Notes under the pieces: generated by a model | Databases searched by the model: none | Seen by the model: the letters and a program-made list of their open reading frames with translations, nothing else | What the model was told of the DNA's origin: nothing | In this document: piece after piece, positions 28,486 to 37,448 of the stretch | Numbering within the stretch: position 1 is the first letter of the stretch | Layout: each line of letters starts with the position of its first letter | Position numbers and translations under genes: made by a program | Source of the DNA: Gluconobacter sphaericus NBRC 12467 | GTDB lineage: Bacteria; Pseudomonadota; Alphaproteobacteria; Acetobacterales; Acetobacteraceae | NCBI RefSeq assembly: GCF_006539125.1 | Contig: NZ_BJMK01000001.1 | Location: 186,001-250,000, forward strand | Reading direction: 5' to 3' | Length of the DNA stretch: 64,000 nucleotides

Positions 28486-30039
28486 ATGATGGAGAGTGAT
28501 GGCGCATCGATCCGCGGGAATGTTCCGCAATATTCGGTTTCCGAGATTTCCGGGGCGATCAAACGCACGCTGGAGAGCGGATTCGGGCGCGTGCGCGTGC
28601 GTGGCGAGATCACGGAGCTTAAGCGCTATCCGTCCGGGCATATTTATCTTTCGCTCAAGGATGAAGGTGGCAAGATTGCGGGTGTGATCTGGCGCGGGAG
28701 TGTCTCGCGCCTCGGCATGGCGCCAGAGAATGGCAATGAGGTCATCGCGACCGGCCGTGTCTCGGCCTATGGCGAGCGCTCCAGCTATCAGCTTGTCATT
28801 GACCGTATGGAGTTCGCGGGCGAGGGCGCACTTCTCGCCAATATCGAGCGCCTGCGTCGCAAGTTGCTCGAAGAGGGTCTCTTCGATCCCGAGCGCAAGA
28901 AAGCCATTCCGTTTCTGCCGTCTCTGGTGGGTGTCATCACGTCGCGTTCCGGCGCAGTGCTGCATGATATCATGACGACAATCAGTCGTCGTTTTCCGCG
29001 TGACGTTCTGCTCTGGCCGGTGCCGGTACAGGGAGAAGGCGCGGCAGCCCAGATTGCTGCCGCCATCGAAGGCATGTCCGTCCGACGTCCCCGCACGCCG
29101 GATGTTTTGATCGTCGCGCGTGGCGGTGGGTCTCTTGAAGACCTGATGGCTTTTAATGACGAACGCGTCCTTCGCGCTGTTGCTGCCTGTCCTGTGCCGG
29201 TCATTTCCGCAGTCGGGCATGAAACTGATACGACGTTGATCGATCTCGTGTCGGACCGTCGCGCGCCCACTCCAACCGCCGCCGCTGAAATGGCCGTGCC
29301 CCTGCGCTCGGAAATGGTCGCGGACATGGCGCATCGTAATGCGCGTCTGACGGGTGCGCTCACCCGGGTTATCCAGACGGCCCGCGCGCGACTGGATCAG
29401 GCCGCTGCCCGTCTGCCTGATCTGCCCGGCCTGCTGGATTCCGCACGGATGCGTCTGGATGATCGTGGCCAGCGGCTCGATCTGGCGCTTCCGTCCTTTG
29501 TGATGCGCATCCGCAACCGGCTGGATGCGCCGGGGATGCATCTGCCATCGCCGGAGCTTCTGATCGGACGCAGCCATACGCGGTTGCAGGCTTTGCGTTT
29601 GCCTGCGCCCGAAGTTCTCGTCAGCCGTGCCCGTGCGCGCCTGACGGCACCCGCGACGCATCTTCCCAGTCCACAACTCCTGATCGAACGCCGCCGCGCT
29701 GCCCTTTGGAGCGTGTCGGGTGGACTGGATACGGCCTGGCAGCGTTCGCTCCAGAATTTTCAGCTCCGAACCGAGCGCCAACGCCTGTCGCCGGACGTTC
29801 TTAGGAGTGCCATTCGTCTCCAGCTGGCTCGGATTCAGGGACTGGGCAGCCATCTTGAGGCAGTCTCACCTCGAGCTATTCTCAGCCGGGGCTACGTCCT
29901 CGTGCAGGATGTGAACGGACAACCCGTCACCAGTGCGGAGGCCCGTCCTGTTGCGGATCGCGTCGTTCTGTCTTTCGCTGATGGTGATCGTGGGGCAAGA
30001 CTGGACAGTCTGTCGCCGCAGGGCGATCTTGGACTGTAA
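28486..30039 (+). CDS. xseA: Exodeoxyribonuclease VII large subunit
   Basis: 517 aa. Degrades single-stranded DNA to short oligonucleotides together with XseB (not in window). The N-terminal OB-fold lies at residues 14-110 (YSVSEISGAIKRTLESGFGRVRVRGEI). The catalytic domain starts at about 133 (FLPSLVGVITSRSGAVLHDI) and includes ARGGGSLEDLMAFNDE, ISAVGHETDTTLID and ADRRAPTPTAAAE-like motifs. Residues about 300-412 hold a repeated Leu/Pro/Arg-rich element with LPSPELLIGR and LPSPQLLIER copies that makes the protein longer than E. coli XseA (456). The C-terminal LSRGYVLVQD is normal. Confidence 0.94.
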   Translation: MMESDGASIRGNVPQYSVSEISGAIKRTLESGFGRVRVRGEITELKRYPSGHIYLSLKDEGGKIAGVIWRGSVSRLGMAPENGNEVIATGRVSAYGERSSYQLVIDRMEFAGEGALLANIERLRRKLLEEGLFDPERKKAIPFLPSLVGVITSRSGAVLHDIMTTISRRFPRDVLLWPVPVQGEGAAAQIAAAIEGMSVRRPRTPDVLIVARGGGSLEDLMAFNDERVLRAVAACPVPVISAVGHETDTTLIDLVSDRRAPTPTAAAEMAVPLRSEMVADMAHRNARLTGALTRVIQTARARLDQAAARLPDLPGLLDSARMRLDDRGQRLDLALPSFVMRIRNRLDAPGMHLPSPELLIGRSHTRLQALRLPAPEVLVSRARARLTAPATHLPSPQLLIERRRAALWSVSGGLDTAWQRSLQNFQLRTERQRLSPDVLRSAIRLQLARIQGLGSHLEAVSPRAILSRGYVLVQDVNGQPVTSAEARPVADRVVLSFADGDRGARLDSLSPQGDLGL

Positions 30040-30075
30040 ATCTTCCATCCACCCGATCTGTGATCCGGAGTCTGC

Positions 30076-30438
30076 ATGCGTTCGTTCTGGTTGAGTCTTG
30101 TTGCCCTGCCGCTGCTTGCAGCCTGTGCCCAGCAGCCGACGGCGCCAGCGCGTCCTGCGGGCTCGTCTCCGACGCAGGCCAAAATCCCGCCGCAGGACTT
30201 TGCGCCGGGCCTGGCCGAGGAGACGTCTGAAGACGGCAAGAAGAAGCTGTTCAATGATCCTTCAGCCCCGTTGGATACGCCGCTCTGTGGCACGGCGCTG
30301 CAGGAGCAGGCGCAGGCGGGGGCAGCGATCTATCCTCAGAGTGTGGCGAGCACGAGTTCCTGCCCGCGCAATGCCTGTTTCCAGCCGCTAACCGGGACTT
30401 ATATTGCTGCAACCGGCGCACAGAGCGTCTGCCGCTAA
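30076..30438 (+). CDS. Small lipoprotein of unknown function
   Basis: 120 aa. The signal MRSFWLSLVALPLLAAC ends in a lipobox with Cys17. The rest is Ala/Pro-rich with four further Cys (CGTAL, SSCPRNACFQP, SVCR) that could form two disulfides. No known domain is recognised. It starts 36 nt after xseA and is followed by a terminator, so it may be the end of that transcript. Confidence 0.65.
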   Translation: MRSFWLSLVALPLLAACAQQPTAPARPAGSSPTQAKIPPQDFAPGLAEETSEDGKKKLFNDPSAPLDTPLCGTALQEQAQAGAAIYPQSVASTSSCPRNACFQPLTGTYIAATGAQSVCR

Positions 30439-30468
30439 AGCAGGCTTTAGGGTTTATTAGGGACAAAA

Positions 30469-30508
30469 GAAAAAAGGCCGGTGGGGATATCCCTACCGGC
30501 CTTTTTTT
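30469..30508. terminator. Bidirectional terminator between the small lipoprotein gene and rne
   Basis: AAAAAGGCCGGT pairs with ACCGGCCTTTTT around a roughly 11-nt loop, with A- and T-runs on both sides, so it can end both converging transcripts. Confidence 0.85.
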
Positions 30509-30530
30509 GTTCGCGGAACGCGCTGACGGA

Positions 30531-33332
30531 TCAGCGCTTCCACCAGCCGGCACGACGCTTCGTCGGCGCGACTTCATCGATGTTCACCGGCTGAAGGATA
30601 TTCCCTTCCTCGGTGGTTTGGGTTTCAACGGGCTTGGCCTTCGGTGTACGACGGGCGCGGGTGCGCTTCGGCTTGGCGGCTTCTTCAGAAACAGTCTCTG
30701 CGGAAGTCGCAGCGGCGTCCGCGGTGGGCTCAGCCGGGGCTTCAGCCTCGACGGGCTGAGCCTTCGGCGTCCGGCGTGTCCGGGTCCGACGCGGCTTGGG
30801 AGCCTCTTCGGCCACAGGCTCTTCTGAAGTCAAAGCGGTTTCTGTCGCCGGGGCTTCTTCCGTAACGGTCTCGGCCGGAGTGGCTTCCACAGCCTTGGCG
30901 CGGGTCGGACGACGTCCGCGGCCACGACGGGGCTTGGCGGTTTCCTCGACTGCTGGTTCTTCCACGACGATGGGCGTTGCAGCAGCCGGGACATGCTCGA
31001 TCACGATTTCCGTGGGCGTGCTGATCCCAGTCTGAAGGGCTTCGGTCGTCCCTTCAAGTTCGGCCTGCTCGATCACGTCGAAGATGTCGAAGCTGCCACC
31101 GAACGGATCGGCAGGCGTCGGACCCGTATAGCGACGCGGTGCCGGACGTTCCTCGCGCTCTTCACGACGATGCTGGGTACGGGCCGGGGCAGGTGCGCTC
31201 GAACGGTTGGTTACTGCCTGGCGTGTCGGGGCGACGTCACGGACCTCGGATACGGGCTGTGCAGCCGTATCGTCAGAGCCTTCAGTGTCCTTGAGGACAC
31301 GCTTGAAGCGGGTACGGCGACGGCCCGGGATAATACCGTTTTCGTCAGCGGCTTCGGGAGCGGGGATCTCGCGCGTTTCAGCCTTGGGAACATCCTGCTC
31401 CTGGCTGTATTCCGCTGCCGGGACGTCACCGTTCTGCTCGCGACGGCCCCCACGACGGCGGCGGCGGCGGCGGCGGCGGCCTCCGTTGCTTTCCTCCTCG
31501 CTCTCGGATGTCGTTACGTCTTTGATGATCTCGGCGTCGACAACAGGCGTTTCCGTCCGCACGACGACAGGCGCTTCTTCTTCGATGATCTCGATCGTAC
31601 GGACATGCTCCGGTGCGCGTTCCGGCGCACGGATCTGGGCGGGAGCCGGGGTCTGGGCCTGAAGGCGCTCGATGCGCATATCAGCCGCAGCCAGGTTCTC
31701 CTCCGTGCAGAAAATCACCTGCATGCGGTGATGGCGCTCGATATCCGCCAGCCAAGAGCGCTTGTGATTGAGAATGTAAAGCGCGATGTCCGAGCCTACA
31801 TGCACCTCGATTTCGGACGAACGCTGGCGTGCGCCTTCCTCGTCAATGGCGCGCAGGACGTGTAGGGCCGAGCTCTCGGTGCCACGGATGAAGCCGGTGC
31901 CCTGACAGTGCGGGCAGGGTGTCAGTACAGATTCCGCAATGGACGGACGCAGGCGCTGACGGGACATTTCGAGCAGGCCGAAATGGGAGATATGCCCGAC
32001 CTGAATGCGTGCGCGATCGGAGCGCAGAGCCTCCTTGAGGCGCTTCTCAACCTGCGCGTTGTGGCGGCGGCTTTCCATGTCGATGAAATCGATCACGACC
32101 AGACCGGCCAGATCGCGCAGGCGCAGCTGACGGGCGACTTCCTCGGCTGCTTCGAGGTTCGTGCGCAGTGCCGTTTCCTCGATGTTGCGCTGGGAGGTGG
32201 ATTTGCCGGAGTTTACGTCGATGGCGACGAGGGCTTCGGTCTGGTTAATGACCAGATAGCCACCCGACGGCAGACGCGCCGTCGGCGAGAACATCGCGTC
32301 CAGATGGCCTTCGACATTGTAGCGTGCGAACAGGCTCTGGCCGCGGTTCTGCCAGAGCTTCACTTTGTTGGCATTGCTCGGCATCAACAGGCGCATGAAC
32401 TCGCGTGCGCTTTTCCAGGCTGCTTCGCCATCCACGAGGATGTCTTCGATGTCCTTGGAAAACAGATCACGGATAACGCGCTTGATGAGGCTTGCCTCCT
32501 CATAGACCAGCGTCGGCGCGACTGAAGATAGCGCGTGGGAGCGGATGTCGTCCCAGAGCTGAAGCAGATATTCGCAGTCGCGCGTCACTTCCTGCGCCGG
32601 GCGTCCGGCGCCAGCGGTGCGGACGATCATTGCCATGGACTTTGGCAGGTCCAGCTCTGCAATCACGTCCCGCAGACGGCGGCGATCAGCATCGGATGTA
32701 ATCTTGCGTGAGACGCCACCGCCACGCAGGGCGTTCGGCATCAGGACACAATAGCGACCGGCAAGGGAGATGTAGGTGGTCAGGGCCGCGCCCTTGTTGC
32801 CGCGCTCTTCCTTGACGACCTGCACCAGAAGCACCTGACGGCGGCGGATGACTTCCTGAATCTTGTAGTTGCGCAGGAAACGGGCCGTGCGGCGCGATGC
32901 TACGCTTTCCTCGCCCGTATCGTGCTCGCCCCCGACAGTCTCGGGAGCACGACGGTCCTGATTGTCGCCGTCTTCGCTGTCCGTGGCCTCTTCGGTAACC
33001 GTTTCGGTCTCGCCATCATCGGAAGACTCGCCGCGTTCGGCAATTTCTTCTTCCTGGAGCGCGATGAGCTTCTCGCGATCTGCGACAGGAATTTGGAAAT
33101 AGTCGGGGTGGATTTCGCTGAAGGCGAGGAAGCCGTGGCGGTTGCCGCCGTATTCGACGAAAGCAGCCTGAAGGCTCGGCTCTACGCGAATGACCTTGGC
33201 AAGATAGATATTGCCCTTGAGCTGCTTCTTGGTCGATGTCTCGACGTCGTAATCTTCGACGCGGTCACCATCCATGACCACAACACGCGTTTCTTCCGCG
33301 TGCGTGGTGTCGATGAGCATACGCTTGGTCAT
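30531..33332 (-). CDS. rne: Ribonuclease E/G family endoribonuclease
   Basis: 933 aa from the ATG at 33332 (MTKRMLIDTTH); the frame is open to 33476 but lacks family sequence there. The N-terminal half has an S1 RNA-binding domain (GNIYLAKVIRVEPSLQAAF, about residues 40-75) interrupted by an acidic insert at about 93-148, as usual in Alphaproteobacteria. The DNase-I-like catalytic motif is IDVNSGKST (Asp372), with IDFIDME (Asp415, Asp418), and the Zn-link is CPHCQGTG (Cys473, Cys476). The C-terminal half is a low-complexity scaffold with an arginine tract and three tandem basic repeats. It ends in RAGWWKR, a tail common in alphaproteobacterial RNase E. It processes rRNA and decays mRNA as the core of a degradosome. 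Confidence 0.95.
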   Translation of the reverse strand: MTKRMLIDTTHAEETRVVVMDGDRVEDYDVETSTKKQLKGNIYLAKVIRVEPSLQAAFVEYGGNRHGFLAFSEIHPDYFQIPVADREKLIALQEEEIAERGESSDDGETETVTEEATDSEDGDNQDRRAPETVGGEHDTGEESVASRRTARFLRNYKIQEVIRRRQVLLVQVVKEERGNKGAALTTYISLAGRYCVLMPNALRGGGVSRKITSDADRRRLRDVIAELDLPKSMAMIVRTAGAGRPAQEVTRDCEYLLQLWDDIRSHALSSVAPTLVYEEASLIKRVIRDLFSKDIEDILVDGEAAWKSAREFMRLLMPSNANKVKLWQNRGQSLFARYNVEGHLDAMFSPTARLPSGGYLVINQTEALVAIDVNSGKSTSQRNIEETALRTNLEAAEEVARQLRLRDLAGLVVIDFIDMESRRHNAQVEKRLKEALRSDRARIQVGHISHFGLLEMSRQRLRPSIAESVLTPCPHCQGTGFIRGTESSALHVLRAIDEEGARQRSSEIEVHVGSDIALYILNHKRSWLADIERHHRMQVIFCTEENLAAADMRIERLQAQTPAPAQIRAPERAPEHVRTIEIIEEEAPVVVRTETPVVDAEIIKDVTTSESEEESNGGRRRRRRRRRGGRREQNGDVPAAEYSQEQDVPKAETREIPAPEAADENGIIPGRRRTRFKRVLKDTEGSDDTAAQPVSEVRDVAPTRQAVTNRSSAPAPARTQHRREEREERPAPRRYTGPTPADPFGGSFDIFDVIEQAELEGTTEALQTGISTPTEIVIEHVPAAATPIVVEEPAVEETAKPRRGRGRRPTRAKAVEATPAETVTEEAPATETALTSEEPVAEEAPKPRRTRTRRTPKAQPVEAEAPAEPTADAAATSAETVSEEAAKPKRTRARRTPKAKPVETQTTEEGNILQPVNIDEVAPTKRRAGWWKR

Positions 33333-33844
33333 GGAAAACTGAACTCCATGACGCTCCACAATGGCTGCCTTGGCCGGGCGGAGAGTCAGATTGTGTGAGG
33401 TTGTGGGAACGGCGCAGCCCGAACGCACAGCGGCGGGACACGTTGGGTCCCGTTCCGGTGAGGTCGTTTGCTGCAAGCACGTTGAGTGACATTCGTCCCC
33501 TGAACAGACGGCCGGTCCAGAGGCTGGAGCCGGATGAAAAACCTGATCCGGACGGGCAGCTGGCCAGTACCGAGATCCATAAGATCGCCAGTTCGATCCG
33601 GTCAGGACAGGGTACGGAGGGCTAGTCGCGCATCTGTCAAACGACGGGACGTCGTGGCGGGGACAAGAAAAGGCGGGAGCGGTACGGGAAGGCGTGATCC
33701 CGTGTCCGGTCGGACCGCACTTTACAGGCCCCTGTCACGCAGGATGACTGAAACAGCCTTCCGTGGCAAGCGTGGCGTTTTTCATTTGTCCGTGCGCTGT
33801 TTTCCGGGCGCTTTCTGCCATGTTCCTGACAGGGTTTAGTGTTG
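33333..33844. other. Long gene-free spacer between rne and the amidase gene
   Basis: The two genes diverge, leaving about 550 bases. Much of it probably belongs to the 5' untranslated region of rne, which in E. coli is long and mediates autoregulation; that reading here is inference. No conserved RNA family or coding sequence was recognised. Confidence 0.4.
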
Positions 33845-33850
33845 TATAAT
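33845..33850 (+). promoter_or_regulatory. Consensus -10 box for the amidase gene
   Basis: TATAAT, 37 nt upstream of the ATG. No good -35 hexamer stands 16-18 nt before it (closest TTCCTG), so the promoter assignment is tentative. Confidence 0.4.
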
Positions 33851-33887
33851 CGCCCCGTCATTCACCGCTGGACACTGGGAGCAAGGG

Positions 33888-34712
33888 ATGCTGACGCGAC
33901 GCGCACTGGTAAGTGGTCTCTCAGGGCTACCGTTGCTGACGCCTGTCGCGGCATTCGGACGCCATTCGCTGCATAGGAAACTGCCTGCTCCCGCCGTGCA
34001 TCGCGGTGCCGCACCTCCGAAACCGCTCGTCATGCTGGATCCCGGTCACGGCGGAAAAGACCCCGGCGCTATTGGAGTTTCCGGTACTTATGAAAAGCAT
34101 ATCGCCGAAGCTGCAGCCTCCGAACTGAGTCGCCAGCTTCTGGCTTCGGGCCAGTATCGCGTTGCTATGACCCGTTCCGAAGACCGCTTCATTCCGCTTG
34201 AAGGACGTGTCGAACTGGCGCAGCGCCATCAGGCACATCTCTTTATTTCCATGCATGCCGATGCCCTGCATGACAGGGATGTGCGTGGTGCGAGTGTCTA
34301 CACACTGTCCAGCGGGGCCTCGGATGCGCAGACTGCCTCTCTGGCGCGGACGGAAAACAGTGCGGATCGCTTCGCCGGTCCGGCCTTTCACGGTATGTCG
34401 CCGGATGTCCAGCAGATCCTGGCCAGCCTTGTTTCCGAAGAGACGCGTCGGGGATCGGCTCATATGGCGGCCAGTGTGGTCAATTCGTTCCGAAACAGGA
34501 TCGGCCTCCTGACCCATCCGTCACGTCATGCGGCGTTCGTAGTTTTGAAATCATCCGAAATTCCATCGGTGCTGGTCGAGATGGGGTTCATGTCCAACCG
34601 GCTGGATGAAGCGGCGCTGCGTCAGGCCGTGCACCGCACGCAGGTAGCCAGTGCCATGAAAACTGCTATAGACCGTTATTTCGCAACGCATTCCGGCATT
34701 ATGACCGGCTGA
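33888..34712 (+). CDS. N-acetylmuramoyl-L-alanine amidase (Amidase_3 / AmiC-like)
   Basis: 274 aa. Cleaves the amide between muramic acid and the peptide stem in peptidoglycan, usually for daughter-cell separation. The N-terminus MLTRRALVSGLSGLPLLTPVAA has a twin-arginine-like export signal. VMLDPGHGGKDPGAIG holds the first Zn His, TYEKHIAEA the Glu, FISMHADA the second His, and VLVEMGFMSN the catalytic Glu. It lacks the AMIN targeting domain of longer homologues. Upstream lies a TATAAT box, downstream the leuA leader region. Confidence 0.92.
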   Translation: MLTRRALVSGLSGLPLLTPVAAFGRHSLHRKLPAPAVHRGAAPPKPLVMLDPGHGGKDPGAIGVSGTYEKHIAEAAASELSRQLLASGQYRVAMTRSEDRFIPLEGRVELAQRHQAHLFISMHADALHDRDVRGASVYTLSSGASDAQTASLARTENSADRFAGPAFHGMSPDVQQILASLVSEETRRGSAHMAASVVNSFRNRIGLLTHPSRHAAFVVLKSSEIPSVLVEMGFMSNRLDEAALRQAVHRTQVASAMKTAIDRYFATHSGIMTG

Positions 34713-34788
34713 CCCGTTTTGTGCGCGGGGGAGACTTTATGATCATGCGGGTTGCGCATGGCGCAAGAATCGGTCATTTAACGCAACC

Positions 34789-34833
34789 ATGACGTTTCTT
34801 TCGATCCTCTCGCTTCGACTTATCGGCCCCTGA
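34789..34833 (+). CDS. Leucine-rich leader peptide of leuA (attenuator candidate)
   Basis: A 14-codon frame reads MTFLSILSLRLIGP, with four Leu and two Ile codons, ending at a TGA inside an RNA stem. It sits 88 nt before leuA, the arrangement of classic leucine-operon leader peptides. It has no clear ribosome site, which lowers confidence. Ribosome stalling at its Leu codons when leucine is scarce would change which hairpin forms downstream (inference). Confidence 0.6.
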   Translation: MTFLSILSLRLIGP

Positions 34834-34901
34834 ACGCCTTATTCTAGGCGGACAGCGCTCCGTTGCGTTCAGGGGATAACAGACCGAAAGCCACCCTGAA
34901 C
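34827..34901 (+). promoter_or_regulatory. Mutually exclusive hairpins in the leuA leader
   Basis: Segment A CCCCTGAACGC (34827-34837) is fully complementary to segment B GCGTTCAGGGG (34865-34875), 11 bp. Segment B can instead pair over 8 bp (GTTCAGGG) with segment C CCCTGAAC (34894-34901), 20 nt before the leuA ATG. A overlaps the stop of the leader peptide. There is no T-run after C, so control may be at translation initiation or Rho-dependent instead of intrinsic termination. Confidence 0.6.
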
Positions 34902-34921
34902 CAGACGAGACGATCTCCATC

Positions 34922-36493
34922 ATGACTTTCCATCACCCGTCCTTCGGCACCATCGCCGACAACCGCGTCATTATTTTCGACACTACGCTGCGTGACGGCG
35001 AACAGTCTCCCGGCTTTTCGATGAACCTCGAAGAGAAGCTCCGTATGGCCCATGCGCTGAGCGCTCTGGGCGTGGATGTGATTGAAGCCGGGTTTCCCGT
35101 GGCGTCTGAAGGTGATTTCGAGAGTGTGCGCCGGATTGCCGAAGATGTCCGTGGATCGGTGATCTGCGGTCTGGCTCGCAGTGGTGGCAAGCGCGATATC
35201 GAATCTTGTGGCGAGGCCCTGAAAAAAGCCGAGCGACCGCGGATTCACAACTTCATTTCCACGTCTCCGCTGCACATGAAATACAAGCTGCGTATGGAGC
35301 CGGAAACCGTTCTGGAAATCATCGCGTCCGGTAATCAGAAGGCACGTCAGTATACGGATGACGTGGAATGGTCGGCCGAGGACGGTTCGCGGACTGATCC
35401 GGACTTCCTGTGCCGCTGCGTGGAAGTGGCGATCCGTAACGGCGCCAACACGATCAATATCCCCGATACGGTCGGTTTCGCCACGCCTGAAGAAATGCGC
35501 GCAATCTTCACTATGCTGCGCGAGCGTGTGCCGGGTGCGGATCAGGTGATTTTCTCCGCACATAACCATAACGACCTGGGTCTCGGCGTCGCGAATACGC
35601 TGGCGTCCGTCGAAGGTGGGGCACGCCAGATTGAATGCACCATCAACGGCATCGGCGAGCGTGCAGGCAATGCAGCGCTTGAAGAAATCGTCATGGCGCT
35701 GCGCACGCGTCACGACCAGTATGGCAAGACGACCGGTATTGAGACGACGAAGCTGCTGGGTATGTCTCGTATGCTGGCTACGATCACGGGCTTTGACGTA
35801 CAACCGAACAAGGCGATCGTCGGTCGCAATGCTTTCGCACATGAAAGCGGCATCCATCAGGACGGTATTCTGAAAAACGCCGCGACCTACGAGATCATGA
35901 CGCCGGAGAGCGTGGGCTGGAACAAGACATCACTTGTCATGGGCAAGCATTCCGGCCGTGCGGCCTTCCGAGATAAGCTGGCGCAGCTCGGCTATCCGCC
36001 TCTGGAAGATGAGGCCCTGAATGCCGCATTCGCGCGCTTTAAGGATCTGGCCGACAGCAAGAAGGTCATATTCGATGATGATATCCGTGCGCTCGTCGAT
36101 GACGAGAGCCGCGATCACGAGCGCGTCCATCTGATTTCGCTGGAACTGGCGTCCGGCACGAAGCAGAAATCCCATGCCAAGCTTGAAATCAGTGTCGATG
36201 GCGCCATCCAGTATGCGGCTGTAAGCGGCAACGGACCGGTCGATGCAGCCTTCCGCGCTATTGGGGAAGCATTCCCGCATACGGCCGAACTGGCACTGTT
36301 TTCGGTCGCTAACGTTACCGAAGGCACCGATGCGCAGGCTCGCACCACGGTGCGCCTGCAGGAAAACGGTAAGCTCGTGGACGGGCAGGGCGCCGATGCC
36401 GATACGGTGGTGTCCGCCGTTCGCGCCTATATCCATGCGCTGAACAAGCTGTTGACCAAGCGTGAGCGGACGGAGCCGGAAGCGCTGTCCTGA
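34922..36493 (+). CDS. leuA: 2-isopropylmalate synthase
   Basis: 523 aa. Condenses acetyl-CoA and 2-oxoisovalerate to 2-isopropylmalate, the first committed step of leucine synthesis. VIIFDTTLRDGEQSPGFSMN (about residues 16-35) has the metal-binding Asp and catalytic Arg; FSAHNHNDLGLGVANTLASVEGGA has the metal-binding His pair; INGIGERAGNAALEE and FAHESGIHQDG follow. The C-terminal regulatory domain (from about residue 400) allows feedback inhibition by leucine in the family. A leucine-rich leader peptide and alternative hairpins precede it; an intrinsic terminator follows. Confidence 0.96.
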   Translation: MTFHHPSFGTIADNRVIIFDTTLRDGEQSPGFSMNLEEKLRMAHALSALGVDVIEAGFPVASEGDFESVRRIAEDVRGSVICGLARSGGKRDIESCGEALKKAERPRIHNFISTSPLHMKYKLRMEPETVLEIIASGNQKARQYTDDVEWSAEDGSRTDPDFLCRCVEVAIRNGANTINIPDTVGFATPEEMRAIFTMLRERVPGADQVIFSAHNHNDLGLGVANTLASVEGGARQIECTINGIGERAGNAALEEIVMALRTRHDQYGKTTGIETTKLLGMSRMLATITGFDVQPNKAIVGRNAFAHESGIHQDGILKNAATYEIMTPESVGWNKTSLVMGKHSGRAAFRDKLAQLGYPPLEDEALNAAFARFKDLADSKKVIFDDDIRALVDDESRDHERVHLISLELASGTKQKSHAKLEISVDGAIQYAAVSGNGPVDAAFRAIGEAFPHTAELALFSVANVTEGTDAQARTTVRLQENGKLVDGQGADADTVVSAVRAYIHALNKLLTKRERTEPEALS

Positions 36494-36519
36494 TTCACGG
36501 GAGCAGGGTGTTTCACGAA

Positions 36520-36557
36520 ACAGGTATGCAGCGAGACTTGCATACCTGTTTTTTTTG
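36520..36557 (+). terminator. Intrinsic terminator after leuA
   Basis: Perfect 11-bp stem ACAGGTATGCA/TGCATACCTGT (36520-36530 with 36539-36549), 8-nt loop, then a run of T. Confidence 0.92.
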
Positions 36558-36655
36558 TCACGGATAAAAACAACTAAAACTAATAGTTTATATAAGAAGT
36601 AGACAAATATAGCACTATCTGTATTGTTATCTTGTCTGTAGAATAAGGGACCGTA

Positions 36656-37423
36656 ATGCCGCATTCATGGCTCTATACGCTTTCAGGACTGCTGGTCGGT
36701 TTTCTGGTGGGAATGACCGGTGTAGGTGGCGGTTCTCTGATGACGCCGCTGCTAATCCTGCTTTTCGGCGTCAAACCGCAATCGGCCGTGGGGACGGATC
36801 TTCTCTATGCCGCCATCACCAAGATTTTTGGAACGGTCCTTAATCGTCATCATGGTGTTGTACGTTGGAGAATAGTGTTTCTGCAGATGGTCGGCAGCCT
36901 TCCTGCAGGCCTCCTGTGTCTGATTTTCCTGCGTCACTTCGGCCCGAGTCCGTTTGTCTCGAAGCTGATTACCGAAGTCCTGGGCGTGGCTCTCCTGCTG
37001 ACGGTTCCTGCCATCCTGTTCAAACCATGGTTGCAGAAATGGTCCATTGGTGCGGGAACGCTACGCCCCAAGACAGTGGATGTGTTGACGGTTTTTCTTG
37101 GTGTCGTGCTGGGCACGCTGGTGACGCTGTCGTCGGTAGGGGCAGGAGCCATCGGCATGGCGGCACTGACAGTGCTTTATCCACGGGTCAGCACGCGGGA
37201 ACTCGTGGCGACGGATATAGCCCATGCTGTTCCGCTTGCGCTTCTGGCTGGTGGCGGGCACTGGCTTCAGGGCGCGGTTGATAGCGTTGTGCTGGTGGAG
37301 CTGCTCATAGGGTCCATTCCAGGCATCCTGCTTGGGACGCTGCTGGCTGGACGGCTGCCGGAGGGTGCGCAGAGATGGTTTCTGGGCATCCTCCTGGCGA
37401 TCATCGGTCTGAGAATGATCTGA
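36656..37423 (+). CDS. TauE/SafE-family anion exporter
   Basis: 255 aa, nearly all membrane: about seven or eight hydrophobic segments. GFLVGMTGVGGGSLMTPLLILLFGVKPQSAVGTDLL (first half) and its internal repeat GTLVTLSSVGAGAIGMAALTVLYPRVSTRELVATDIAHA (second half) are the twin Gly-rich motifs of the TauE/SafE family, linked to export of sulfite, sulfoacetate or related anions. It follows a strikingly AT-rich spacer (36560-36650), unlike its neighbours. The substrate is not known from context. Confidence 0.88.
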   Translation: MPHSWLYTLSGLLVGFLVGMTGVGGGSLMTPLLILLFGVKPQSAVGTDLLYAAITKIFGTVLNRHHGVVRWRIVFLQMVGSLPAGLLCLIFLRHFGPSPFVSKLITEVLGVALLLTVPAILFKPWLQKWSIGAGTLRPKTVDVLTVFLGVVLGTLVTLSSVGAGAIGMAALTVLYPRVSTRELVATDIAHAVPLALLAGGGHWLQGAVDSVVLVELLIGSIPGILLGTLLAGRLPEGAQRWFLGILLAIIGLRMI

Positions 37424-37448
37424 GGCCGATGATTTCAGGCGTCAGATC

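Noticed and set aside
34745-34792. Second short frame (15 codons) just before the leucine leader peptide
   Set aside because: It overlaps the leader start by ATGA but has one Leu only and no ribosome site; probably chance.
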